In this document: piece by piece, positions 1 through 5,034 of the stretch | Layout: every line of letters begins with the position of its first letter | Position numbering within the stretch: the stretch's first letter is position 1 | Source of the DNA: a virus | Length of the DNA: 22,103 nucleotides | IMG/VR virus record: IMGVR_UViG_3300050343_000034 | Coordinates: 1 to 22,103 of that record | Reading direction: 5' to 3' (one strand) | The notes under the pieces: generated by a model | What the model was told of the DNA's origin: nothing | Seen by the model: the letters and a program-made list of their open reading frames with translations, nothing else | The model's database searches: none | Position numbers and translations under genes: made by a program

Positions 1-275
1 ACGCTACGCTAGGCACCCCAATTATCTTTAACTATGCACTTGAACTATCAATGCAACATAATGGATATTATAGGACAAGTTTTTTTCCTCAATGTTTATA
101 AGGTTTAATCTAAAATAACCTAGAAATAAAGCAATCTGTAAAACAATAGGATATTTTTTTAGAATAATAAGGGGGCTATGGTTTTGAATGAGATAAGTTA
201 GATAAGATTATTCTTGGTTATCCCTCCACACTTCCGAGCAACAAGAGAACCAGGCAAAATTAAAAAAAGGTTATA

Positions 276-318
276 GATCAGCCAATGAATTTTAAGGATC
301 AGCCAATAAGTTTTTAAG
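276..318. repeat. Tandem 21/22-bp direct repeat
   Basis: Two adjacent copies start with GATCAGCCAAT and end with TTTTAAG, at 276-296 and 297-318, differing by a few bases. They lie about 35 bases before the promoter of the first gene. They could be an operator pair or short iterons; no binding protein can be named. Confidence 0.6.
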
Positions 319-353
319 ATTGGGGCCGCCTGGCACAAACAAAATATAATATA

Positions 354-398
354 TTGTTTAACTTTCTCTATATATATGTATAATGGGTTTACACAAAC
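354..398 (+). promoter_or_regulatory. Promoter of first early operon with adjacent GTTT-ACAC-AAAC element
   Basis: A TTGTTT box at 354-359 and a perfect TATAAT at 379-384 are separated by 19 bases, a little long. A second TATAAT at 345-350 is also present. Directly after the -10 box, 387-398 reads GTTTACACAAAC, a small inverted repeat with GTTT/AAAC arms that would sit over the transcription start. The same GTTTACA string recurs at two later promoters. Confidence 0.5.
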
Positions 399-410
399 GA
401 AAGGGAAATT

Positions 411-704
411 ATGCAAACTGAAAAATTGCACAAAGACATTCAAAACATAATGAAAGTAAATGAAGATTTGTTTACTTTCCATAGTGGTGGAGGTTGCGAA
501 CATCTAGCTTATAAAGGATGGTTAATTAATGCCGAAGAAGAAAATGGGGATTTTGATTATGATATTACAAAAATTAATTCAAATACTTTTTTAACCTTTG
601 GAGATTATGATTATCAAGATGATATTAATTATTTCTTTTTTGCAACACTTGAAGAGGGAATGAAATTAATAGACAAATACAATATGAAAGGGGAACAATA
701 CTAA
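411..704 (+). CDS. Small acidic hypothetical protein
   Basis: This 97-aa protein is not recognised. It is acidic and rich in Asp, Glu, Asn and aromatic residues, with a DYDYQDD stretch near residue 65, and has no membrane segment. The start is supported by AAAGGG about six bases upstream and by the promoter just before it. It is the first gene of the plus-strand block, and its stop overlaps the next start (TAATG), so the two are probably co-translated. Such genes at the head of early phage operons are often host-takeover factors, but nothing here shows a function. Confidence 0.75.
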   Translation: MQTEKLHKDIQNIMKVNEDLFTFHSGGGCEHLAYKGWLINAEEENGDFDYDITKINSNTFLTFGDYDYQDDINYFFFATLEEGMKLIDKYNMKGEQY

Positions 705-865
705 TGGATAAAAAAACAGAACAAGAGGGTAAAAAGTATTCGGACAATGTCATTGAAGATATGGAAAGAATATTAAGTTATTCAGATGATGAGGACAGAG
801 CAGAGGAGAACCAAGAAGAAATAGATTTTTTTTGGGTTGAGTCTAAGCAAGACCACAACCATTAA
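704..865 (+). CDS. Very small acidic hypothetical protein
   Basis: This 53-aa frame starts at an ATG that overlaps the preceding stop (TAATG) and encodes a strongly charged, Glu/Asp-rich peptide beginning MDKKTEQEGKKYSD. There is no recognisable domain. Its end overlaps the next gene by 29 bases in another frame, which weakens either this end or the TTG start of the neighbour. The coupled start and the absence of any other use for these 130 bases support it as a gene. Confidence 0.55.
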   Translation: MDKKTEQEGKKYSDNVIEDMERILSYSDDEDRAEENQEEIDFFWVESKQDHNH

Positions 866-1073
866 CTATTTAATTTCTTATGGTGGACCCTCTTATAGAT
901 TACAAATAGAAGTAGATGAAGATAATGAAATTGTAGCCATTCGCCCACAGTTTCAAGATTGGTTTACTACTTGGGTAACAATGGAAACAACAGAAGAACA
1001 AGACAAAATTCTAAAGCAATTTGTAGAAGTATCTTATATTGTGGAACATATGACCGAAAGCCATACGGAATAA
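837..1073 (+). CDS. Hypothetical protein with TTG start
   Basis: This 78-aa protein of unknown function opens with MSLSKTTTINYLISYGGPSYRLQ (alternating beta-like pattern) and ends in a polar helix. An in-frame TAG lies at 822-824, so the TTG at 837 is the first usable start; its ribosome site is weak, and it overlaps the previous frame by 29 bases. The composition (IEVDEDNEIVAIRP, QFQDWF) looks like a real small globular protein. A terminator-like hairpin follows directly, so this gene probably closes the first transcription unit. Confidence 0.65.
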   Translation: MSLSKTTTINYLISYGGPSYRLQIEVDEDNEIVAIRPQFQDWFTTWVTMETTEEQDKILKQFVEVSYIVEHMTESHTE

Positions 1074-1085
1074 TTTGATTAGCTT

Positions 1086-1116
1086 AAACTCTAGGGATCA
1101 AAATTTCTAGAGTTTT
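1086..1116 (+). terminator. Terminator-like hairpin
   Basis: AAACTCTAG at 1086-1094 pairs perfectly with CTAGAGTTT at 1107-1115 across a 12-base loop, followed by only one further T. The stem is AT-rich, so this is a weak intrinsic terminator or attenuator after the gene ending at 1073. Confidence 0.5.
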
Positions 1117-1117
1117 G

Positions 1118-1135
1118 GATATTCAAAGGAATATC
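1118..1135. repeat. Perfect inverted repeat upstream of a gene
   Basis: GATATTC at 1118-1124 is mirrored by GAATATC at 1129-1135 across AAAG. It lies two bases after the terminator-like hairpin and about 18 bases before the next ATG, in a place suitable for an operator or a 5' mRNA hairpin. Confidence 0.5.
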
Positions 1136-1152
1136 AAAAGAAAGGAAAAGAA

Positions 1153-1386
1153 ATGAAGTGCGATTGTGGAATTAAATACAAATGTTTTTATCATCAAGGA
1201 TATAGAAATATTAAAGTAGGTACACGAATAGAAACAACATACGAGATTATGGAACGAAGTAAATTAGTAAAATTATTATTTCGTAAATTATGGAATGTTC
1301 TTTATGACTTAGAGAAATTTATAAATCAATATGAAAAAGAAATAAAAATAGAAGTAGATGTATTTGAAAATAAAAAGGTGGCGTAA
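1153..1386 (+). CDS. Small Cys-motif hypothetical protein
   Basis: A 77-aa basic protein with an N-terminal MKCDCGIKYKC cluster (Cys 3, 5 and 11) that could hold a metal, followed by a helical, Lys/Glu-rich remainder. The family is not recognised. AGAAAGGA is placed about eight bases before the ATG. The stop overlaps the next start (TAATG), coupling it to a tiny membrane protein. It belongs to the group of small Cys-containing proteins that fill this early region. Confidence 0.7.
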   Translation: MKCDCGIKYKCFYHQGYRNIKVGTRIETTYEIMERSKLVKLLFRKLWNVLYDLEKFINQYEKEIKIEVDVFENKKVA

Positions 1387-1511
1387 TGGAACTTAACCCA
1401 ACAGAATTTATATTATTAGTTATGGTTTGCTACTCGGTGGGGTTTCTATCGTGTTGGTTAGCGAATAAATTGGAGGACAAGCTAGACAAATATTATTATA
1501 TAAAAAAATAA
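1386..1511 (+). CDS. 41-aa single-pass membrane protein
   Basis: A short frame starting in a TAATG overlap. Residues about 7-27 form one hydrophobic segment (EFILLVMVCYSVGFLSCWLA), followed by a charged tail ending YYYIKK. The layout suggests an N-out, C-in or reverse single-pass inner-membrane peptide; the role is unknown. It is the last gene before a good intrinsic terminator, which supports it as a real operon end. Confidence 0.65.
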   Translation: MELNPTEFILLVMVCYSVGFLSCWLANKLEDKLDKYYYIKK

Positions 1512-1526
1512 ATAGCTGATCACTAA

Positions 1527-1566
1527 CACAAGACCCTAGATTTTCCCTTTGTTCTAGGGTTTTTGT
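1527..1566 (+). terminator. Rho-independent terminator
   Basis: ACCCTAGA at 1533-1540 pairs with TCTAGGGT at 1553-1560 over a 12-base loop, with a run of T (1560-1564) after it. CACAA before and TTGTG after can extend the stem around a small bulge. It closes the operon ending at 1511. Confidence 0.8.
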
Positions 1567-1611
1567 GTATCCTGGCGGTCCTATTGTGTAGGCAGATAAT
1601 GGAAACAAAGG

Positions 1612-1639
1612 TTTACATTAAAGACAATGTAGGTATAAT
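1612..1639 (+). promoter_or_regulatory. Sigma70-like promoter with inverted repeat in the spacer
   Basis: TTTACA at 1612-1617 and a perfect TATAAT at 1634-1639 are 16 bases apart. TACATT (1614-1619) and AATGTA (1626-1631) form an inverted repeat with a 6-base centre inside the promoter, a likely operator. The preceding base makes GTTTACA, as at the other early promoters. It drives the gene at 1671. Confidence 0.7.
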
Positions 1640-1670
1640 GTAGGTAGGTTAATTAAAGAGAGGAAGAACA

Positions 1671-1883
1671 ATGGCTAAAAAAGAAATGGCTATTAGTAGA
1701 GAAATGAAAATGAATCATTTTAAAATAGATGATTTGTACGGAATAGCAGAGAGTGTGTTGGCGTTGCTTATGCAACTAGGAGAACCATTTGCATTTGACT
1801 CGGACTTAATATGCAGTATCAATTTATTTGATGAATGTTTTTGTCCTAATTGTATAGATCAGGAGGATCAGGATGGTTGTTAA
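1671..1883 (+). CDS. Small hypothetical protein with C-terminal CxxC
   Basis: A 70-aa protein with a Lys/Met-rich start, a hydrophobic helix around residues 25-36 and a C-terminal Cys cluster (ECFCPNC, then a final Cys). It is not recognised. AGAGAGGAAG lies six to eight bases before the ATG and a strong promoter precedes it. The end overlaps the next gene by 11 bases, and the ribosome site AGGAGG of that next gene is inside it, so the two are coupled. Confidence 0.7.
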   Translation: MAKKEMAISREMKMNHFKIDDLYGIAESVLALLMQLGEPFAFDSDLICSINLFDECFCPNCIDQEDQDGC

Positions 1884-2256
1884 ATTATATTATAGAAAAT
1901 GCAGCGAATGTAAAAGTGGTATGAGTGCAGGTTATATGTATCACGAGGGTCAAGAATATTTTTGCAAGGATGATTGTGTAGGCAAATTTTTTGGAGATAG
2001 AAAAGCATTCACAAGTTTAGATGATTGGAATAATGATGGCCCAGGTTTAACTTGGGATGAGTTTAATAATCATTGGGATAATATTAATGATTTAGACAAC
2101 AATGCCTTTGAGTTCGCTTGTGAGGTTATGTCTTATACCGAGTGGGAAGATGAATGTAATACGGATGAAGTCTTTGATAAGAACGGAAAATCATATACAC
2201 TTGACGATTTATTATCTTTGAATGAGTCCTTTGGAATAGTTATGGGAGAAGGATAA
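1873..2256 (+). CDS. Zinc-ribbon-like hypothetical protein
   Basis: A 127-aa protein with an N-terminal CSEC pair at residues 10-13 and a second FCKDDC cluster near residues 31-36, the spacing of a small treble-clef or zinc-ribbon fold that ends in a GKFF helix. The remainder is acidic and Asn/Asp-rich. AGGAGG (1861-1866) is well placed before the ATG. The stop overlaps the following start. DNA or RNA binding is possible from the zinc motif, but no substrate can be read. Confidence 0.75.
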   Translation: MVVKLYYRKCSECKSGMSAGYMYHEGQEYFCKDDCVGKFFGDRKAFTSLDDWNNDGPGLTWDEFNNHWDNINDLDNNAFEFACEVMSYTEWEDECNTDEVFDKNGKSYTLDDLLSLNESFGIVMGEG

Positions 2257-2438
2257 TGTATCTATGTAAGGAATGTAGATCAGGCAAAGAGGTTTACCAA
2301 GGATGGTATATAAAAACTAATGCAGATAAGATTATCCCATTAGATGATGGAGCAATAGATACAGTAGATATGATATGTTTAAAATGTATCTGTACAGATA
2401 TAGAATATGTAGATCAGGAGGAATTATGTTCGCAGTAA
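2256..2438 (+). CDS. Two-CxxC zinc-ribbon small protein
   Basis: A 60-aa protein with CKEC at residues 4-7 and CLKC at 41-44 (followed by another Cys), a classical pair of knuckles for one zinc ion, and a GWY turn between them. The function is unknown. It starts in a TAATG overlap and its end overlaps the next gene by 13 bases. It forms part of a run of three consecutive CxxC proteins. Confidence 0.7.
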   Translation: MYLCKECRSGKEVYQGWYIKTNADKIIPLDDGAIDTVDMICLKCICTDIEYVDQEELCSQ

Positions 2439-2644
2439 CAACTAAAGAATGTATACATTGTAGGCAGACAGGTAGTGTTATGGTAGATCCAGAGAAGTAC
2501 ATAGAGTTTACTCAAACACCAAGACACCTACGCAGATTAATCCAGGATATATTCCCAGATCATAGCAGAGCAGAACGAGAGCAACTGTTAACAGGTGTTC
2601 ATCCAGAATGTTTTGATGAAATGTTTAGAGGAGAGGGAGAATAA
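2426..2644 (+). CDS. Conserved actinophage-type small CxxC protein
   Basis: A 72-aa protein. The frame is open from 2375, but the ATG at 2426 has a near-perfect AGGAGGAATT in front and is the better start. Seen: CIHC at residues 9-12, then VDPEKYIEF, RLIQDIFPDHSRAEREQLLTG and a final HPECFDEMF. This order (CxxC, Tyr, IQ-xx-FP, xRExLxxG, C-x-D-x-F) matches from memory a small protein of unknown function that recurs in phages of actinobacteria. Cys residues at both ends may form a zinc site. It is the best single clue to the host group. Confidence 0.75.
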   Translation: MFAVTTKECIHCRQTGSVMVDPEKYIEFTQTPRHLRRLIQDIFPDHSRAEREQLLTGVHPECFDEMFRGEGE

Positions 2645-2657
2645 GAAAGTCAAATAA

Positions 2658-2690
2658 GTTTACACGCTATTGTAAACTTCTGTTTATACT
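2658..2690 (+). promoter_or_regulatory. Promoter overlapped by a perfect 7-bp palindrome
   Basis: GTTTACA (2658-2664) and TGTAAAC (2671-2677) are a perfect inverted repeat around CGCTAT. The left arm contains a TTTACA -35 box; TTTATA at 2683-2688 (18-base spacer) or TATACT at 2685-2690 (20) would be the -10. A dimeric repressor on this palindrome would block the promoter of the gene at 2708. Confidence 0.6.
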
Positions 2691-2707
2691 GTAATGAAAG
2701 GTTATTT

Positions 2708-2896
2708 ATGATAAAGATTGATATGCCACGAGATTGTAGGCAGATAGTCGTAGCTTTTAATAAGAGCTTTCGTATCTTCCCTAGCACGATACAGGTTGAA
2801 CGATATTGTAGGCGAAATAGATTAGAAGTTGTGAGCCAGGAAAGTCAAATGGGTTCATTCATTGTCACTCTTAAAAGAGCAGACAGTACAATATAG
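2708..2896 (+). CDS. Small basic hypothetical protein
   Basis: A 62-aa basic protein rich in Arg, with VERYCRRNRLEVV in the middle and a beta-like end (GSFIVTLKRA). The fold could be a small nucleic-acid-binding domain, but no family is recognised. AAAGG lies about eight bases before the ATG. It has its own promoter with a palindromic operator just upstream and is followed by the structured element at 2902-3012, so it may be regulated apart from its neighbours. Confidence 0.7.
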   Translation: MIKIDMPRDCRQIVVAFNKSFRIFPSTIQVERYCRRNRLEVVSQESQMGSFIVTLKRADSTI

Positions 2897-2901
2897 ACAA
2901 G

Positions 2902-3012
2902 TTGTAGTTAGCTTGTAGCACATACAACAATATGGGTTAGTGGCTTTAAAAGAGCCAAGAACTTCTACGCTAACCTAGTACAGATGTTTTGTGTGTTACA
3001 AGCTAACTATAA
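2902..3012 (+). ncRNA. Long branched stem-loop, candidate structured RNA
   Basis: The outer arms 2902-2929 and 2985-3012 pair over 28 positions with one mismatch (C2925/T2989) and three G-U pairs; the core TAGTTAGCTTGTA (2905-2917) is a perfect complement of 2997-3009. Inside, GGTTAG (2935-2940) pairs with CTAACC (2970-2975), and TGGCT (2941-2945) with AGCCA (2953-2957) forms a nested hairpin. It fills a gap between two genes exactly. It may be a small RNA, an RNase III-processed leader, a cis-regulator of the gene at 3029, or a small inverted-repeat element. No known riboswitch class is recognised. Confidence 0.6.
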
Positions 3013-3028
3013 ATAACAGAAAGGAATT

Positions 3029-3148
3029 ATGTTTAGTAAATTAATATATAGATACAAGTTCTATAAACGAGTACGCTTAGAAGAACAACAACGAAAATCA
3101 CAGGGATTATCACAAGAATTTTTAGACCAGATCAGAAAGGATATGTAA
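3029..3148 (+). CDS. 39-aa hypothetical protein
   Basis: A short frame with a good ribosome site (AGAAAGGA, four bases before the ATG). The peptide is basic then amphipathic: MFSKLIYRYKFYKRVRLEEQ and an end LDQIRKDM. There is no domain. The stop overlaps the ATG of the HTH gene (TAATG), so it is translationally linked to it. It starts 16 bases after the long hairpin, so that structure would form in its leader. Confidence 0.6.
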   Translation: MFSKLIYRYKFYKRVRLEEQQRKSQGLSQEFLDQIRKDM

Positions 3149-3396
3149 TGGAGGAACTATTACAACAAGCACAAGAGAACATTAGCGAGAATGTAGACAA
3201 GCAAGAGAAAGAGAAGTTATATTTAGTACTGCAAGAGAGCTTGAATGAGCTATCAGGATTAGAAGAACTAAATAAAATATACAAAGAGTTAAGAGATAAG
3301 GCAATCAAAGACCTATACAATGTAGGCATATCAGCACAGTCATTAGCAACGACTACTGAACTAACTAGACAAATGATCCATAGGATTGTTAAGTAA
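3148..3396 (+). CDS. Small coiled-coil protein with C-terminal HTH
   Basis: An 82-aa protein. Residues 1-50 are a Glu/Gln/Lys/Leu-rich helix of coiled-coil type; residues about 51-82 (AIKDLYNVGISAQSLATTT, then TRQMIHRIVK) have the pattern of a helix-turn-helix as in sigma region 4 or resolvase-type domains: a Gly turn after the first helix, then Ala-x-x-x-x-Leu in the recognition helix. It probably binds DNA as a dimer and is a candidate reader of the GTTTACA operators, which is inference. The start overlaps the previous stop. Confidence 0.75.
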   Translation: MEELLQQAQENISENVDKQEKEKLYLVLQESLNELSGLEELNKIYKELRDKAIKDLYNVGISAQSLATTTELTRQMIHRIVK

Positions 3397-3398
3397 AC

Positions 3399-3418
3399 AA
3401 CCTCTATTGCTAGAGGTT
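3399..3418 (+). terminator. Hairpin after the HTH gene
   Basis: AACCTCTA (3399-3406) and TAGAGGTT (3411-3418) pair perfectly over a TTGC loop. There is no T-run after it (ATCTACTT), so it is a weak terminator, attenuator or mRNA stabiliser. Confidence 0.5.
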
Positions 3419-3443
3419 ATCTACTTCAGAAAGGAAATAAACA

Positions 3444-3515
3444 TTGAATAATCTGTTTATCAGTTTCAGTCTAGTAGATATTGTCATACTTAGTAACTAT
3501 AATGTAGGAAAATAG
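3444..3515 (+). CDS. Possible 23-aa peptide
   Basis: A TTG start with AGAAAGGA about eight bases upstream opens a hydrophobic 23-residue peptide (MNNLFISFSLVDIVILSNYN...). It ends at the ribosome site of the Rad52-like gene. It could be a leader or membrane peptide. Only the ribosome site supports it; chance is a fair alternative. Confidence 0.3.
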   Translation: MNNLFISFSLVDIVILSNYNVGK

Positions 3516-3524
3516 GAGATAAAA

Positions 3525-3599
3525 TTGGATAAAGAAACATTAAAAAAACTAACTAAAGACTTCCCTAAGAGTGTTGTTAAAGAAAGCACCACAAGGTAA
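3525..3599 (+). other. Displaced N-terminus of the Rad52-like protein
   Basis: AGGAGAT at 3514-3520 leads to a TTG at 3525 and a 24-aa frame whose first 19 residues, LDKETLKKLTKDFPKSVVK, look like the usual start of phage Rad52/Sak proteins. It closes at 3597-3599. Skipping one base near 3582 joins it to the main frame as VVK-KAPQGKFG. The true start of the gene is probably here. Confidence 0.6.
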
Positions 3600-4539
3600 G
3601 TTCGGCGACTATGTACCACACCACATATACACACAACGATTAGTTGATGTAATACCAGGTAAGTACAACTTTAAATACGAGCCACTAAGAGATAAAGATG
3701 GTGCGTTGGTAGGTGCTAAGTGCATACTAGAGATAGATGGCTTAGGAACTATGGAAGAAGTTGGAGATGTAGATAGCAACGCATTGAAAAGAAACATAAC
3801 AGAAAGCGAAGTACTTAAACTTGCAGTATCAGATGGTATCAAGAGATGTTGTATGCGATTTGGTATTGGCTTAGAACTATGGACAGGTGGCGTTACAGAG
3901 GAGGAACATTACTCTGCACCACAACCAGTACAAAAGGCAGGTACAGTTAAAGATCAGGTCATAGAAAAAGAGGATGAGGCTTTAAAGAAAGCTAAGGAAA
4001 ACTTTGCTAAAGATGTAGCACAACCTCCTCCACCAAAAATAACACAAGAAGCATTACAAGAGATGGTATTTATATCCTGTAATGAGGACAAGAACTTTGC
4101 TAACAAGTGTTGGAAAACCTCTATGGAGATGACCAAACTAAAAGCAAAAGTAACAGGAGATGTTGCTACCTGGAAAGAAAGTACAATCAAAACATTCTTA
4201 GACAATGTAGAAACATTTGTTACTAACTACGCAGATGAATACAAAGAACGAGAAGGAAACACAGACACTATCAATAACATCATAGATGTACTTGATGCAA
4301 AGGTGTCGGATAATAAGGAGGAAGAAGTGGGAGAAGTAAAAGAAGGACCTTGGATGCAAGAGCAACCTAGTGAGAAGCAGATGAATACATTTAACAACTG
4401 TCTTACTAAAGCTATTGACAATGGAGATGATGACCTAGCTGCAAAAGCAAAATCAGCATTAGCAGATGGATCAATTAACAAAGGCAACATCTTTGATTGG
4501 GTTGACACAGAAACTTGGAGTCTTAAAGACGGCTCGTGA
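3571..4539 (+). CDS. Rad52/Sak-like single-strand annealing protein
   Basis: Probably anneals complementary single strands during phage recombination and replication. Seen in the first 115 residues: KFGDYVPHHIYTQRLVD, a GxxYNFKYEPL strand, LEIDGLG, then SEVLKLAVSDGIKRCCMRFGIG, the order of the Rad52_Rad22 core of phage annealing proteins; GIGLELW closes it. The following 200 residues are acidic and charged, as in the variable tail that contacts SSB. A methyltransferase follows within 500 bases. The GTG at 3571 has no ribosome site; the in-frame part upstream is open only to 3553, and the likely real start is in another frame at 3525 with a +1 shift at about 3579-3585. Family assignment fairly sure; N-terminus uncertain. 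Confidence 0.8.
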   Translation: MLLKKAPQGKFGDYVPHHIYTQRLVDVIPGKYNFKYEPLRDKDGALVGAKCILEIDGLGTMEEVGDVDSNALKRNITESEVLKLAVSDGIKRCCMRFGIGLELWTGGVTEEEHYSAPQPVQKAGTVKDQVIEKEDEALKKAKENFAKDVAQPPPPKITQEALQEMVFISCNEDKNFANKCWKTSMEMTKLKAKVTGDVATWKESTIKTFLDNVETFVTNYADEYKEREGNTDTINNIIDVLDAKVSDNKEEEVGEVKEGPWMQEQPSEKQMNTFNNCLTKAIDNGDDDLAAKAKSALADGSINKGNIFDWVDTETWSLKDGS

Positions 4540-4670
4540 ACAGGTGTCTTAGTTGTAATATAGGTGAGCTTGACTTGTTCGGTGAGCCAACTAACTTAAT
4601 CAATAATTACTGCGAAGAGTGTAGAAAGGTTATGTACATTGACAGAAGAAGAAATTATCAACAGACTTAA
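4536..4670 (+). CDS. 44-aa zinc-ribbon-like protein
   Basis: A GTG overlapping the Rad52-like stop (GTGA) opens a 44-aa frame with CLSC at residues 4-7 and CEEC at 27-30 and a basic tail (RRRNYQQT). The two knuckles 19 residues apart are typical of a small zinc ribbon. It overlaps the next gene by 32 bases. The coupled start and the CxxC pair make it likely real despite its size and a weak ribosome site. Confidence 0.6.
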   Translation: MNRCLSCNIGELDLFGEPTNLINNYCEECRKVMYIDRRRNYQQT

Positions 4671-5034
4671 TGTGATGTTTCCTGTTATGGATTCCTTACA
4701 GAAATGTGCTGATCAATACTCTCATTATGATTGTGAGAACAAGCAGTATTTAATGGAGATTAAATCAAGAGATAGGAAATATAATCCCTGGCTCATTGAA
4801 CGAGCTAAACTTATAGCAAACTATGACAAAGCAATAGAGGTAGGTAAAGAGTTTATCTATCTTACAGAACACAAGACTAAAATTATTACTTGGAATATAA
4901 ATGACTTAGTTGCAAGTGGTTACAACTTTGGTTGGGAGATCAAAGAGATGCCACAAACAACTGCCTTTGAACACAATGAAGCAGTGTTAAAAGAGGTAGG
5001 TTATTTATACGAACAATTTGGGAGAAAAATATGA
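4639..5034 (+). CDS. Hypothetical protein before the methyltransferase
   Basis: A 131-aa, mostly helical, charged protein beginning at TTG with AAAGG about eight bases upstream. Features: NPWLIERAKLIANYDKAIEVGKEF in the middle and an aromatic stretch SGYNFGWEIKEM. No family is recognised. Its stop overlaps the methyltransferase ATG (ATGA), so both are made together. A role linked to the methyltransferase or the annealing protein is possible from position only. Confidence 0.7.
   Translation: MTEEEIINRLNVMFPVMDSLQKCADQYSHYDCENKQYLMEIKSRDRKYNPWLIERAKLIANYDKAIEVGKEFIYLTEHKTKIITWNINDLVASGYNFGWEIKEMPQTTAFEHNEAVLKEVGYLYEQFGRKI

Larger units (their letters stand above)
1..410. other. Non-coding leader of the early block
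   Basis: No convincing gene is seen. A reading frame on the minus strand crosses this region into the first gene but has no ribosome site or family look. The stretch holds two AGATAAG copies at 191-197 and 200-206, a 21/22-bp tandem repeat at 276-318 and a promoter near 354-384. It may be a control region between divergent blocks or near a genome end; the sequence does not decide. Confidence 0.6.

Noticed and set aside
181-270. Possible tRNA or attachment-site remnant around the GGTTATCCCTCC text
   Set aside because: No cloverleaf with acceptor, D and T arms could be drawn, and no tRNA 3' end is evident.
198-503. Minus-strand frame of 101 codons in the leader and first gene
   Set aside because: It overlaps the 411-704 gene antisense, lacks a ribosome site, and its protein is low-complexity hydrophobic text of AT-rich shadow type.
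2902-3012. Reading the long inverted repeat as a transposon end pair or as a tRNA
   Set aside because: No clear target duplication beyond a few AT-rich bases and no transposase; the inner helices do not make a tRNA. It remains listed as a structured RNA candidate.
1588-3328. Repeated TGTAGGC strings (for example at 2457-2467, 2734-2744, 2806, 3320)
   Set aside because: Most copies encode Cys-Arg-Gln or Cys-Arg-Arg in frame, and spacing is irregular, so codon use explains them better than a CRISPR-like or iteron array.
3481-3503. TTGTCA and TATAAT before the Rad52-like gene as a promoter
   Set aside because: The spacer is only 11 bases, too short for a normal sigma70 promoter, though the -10 box alone is good.
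4227-4508. Minus-strand frame inside the Rad52-like gene
   Set aside because: Shadow with Ser/Leu bias, no ribosome site, and a clear gene on the other strand.
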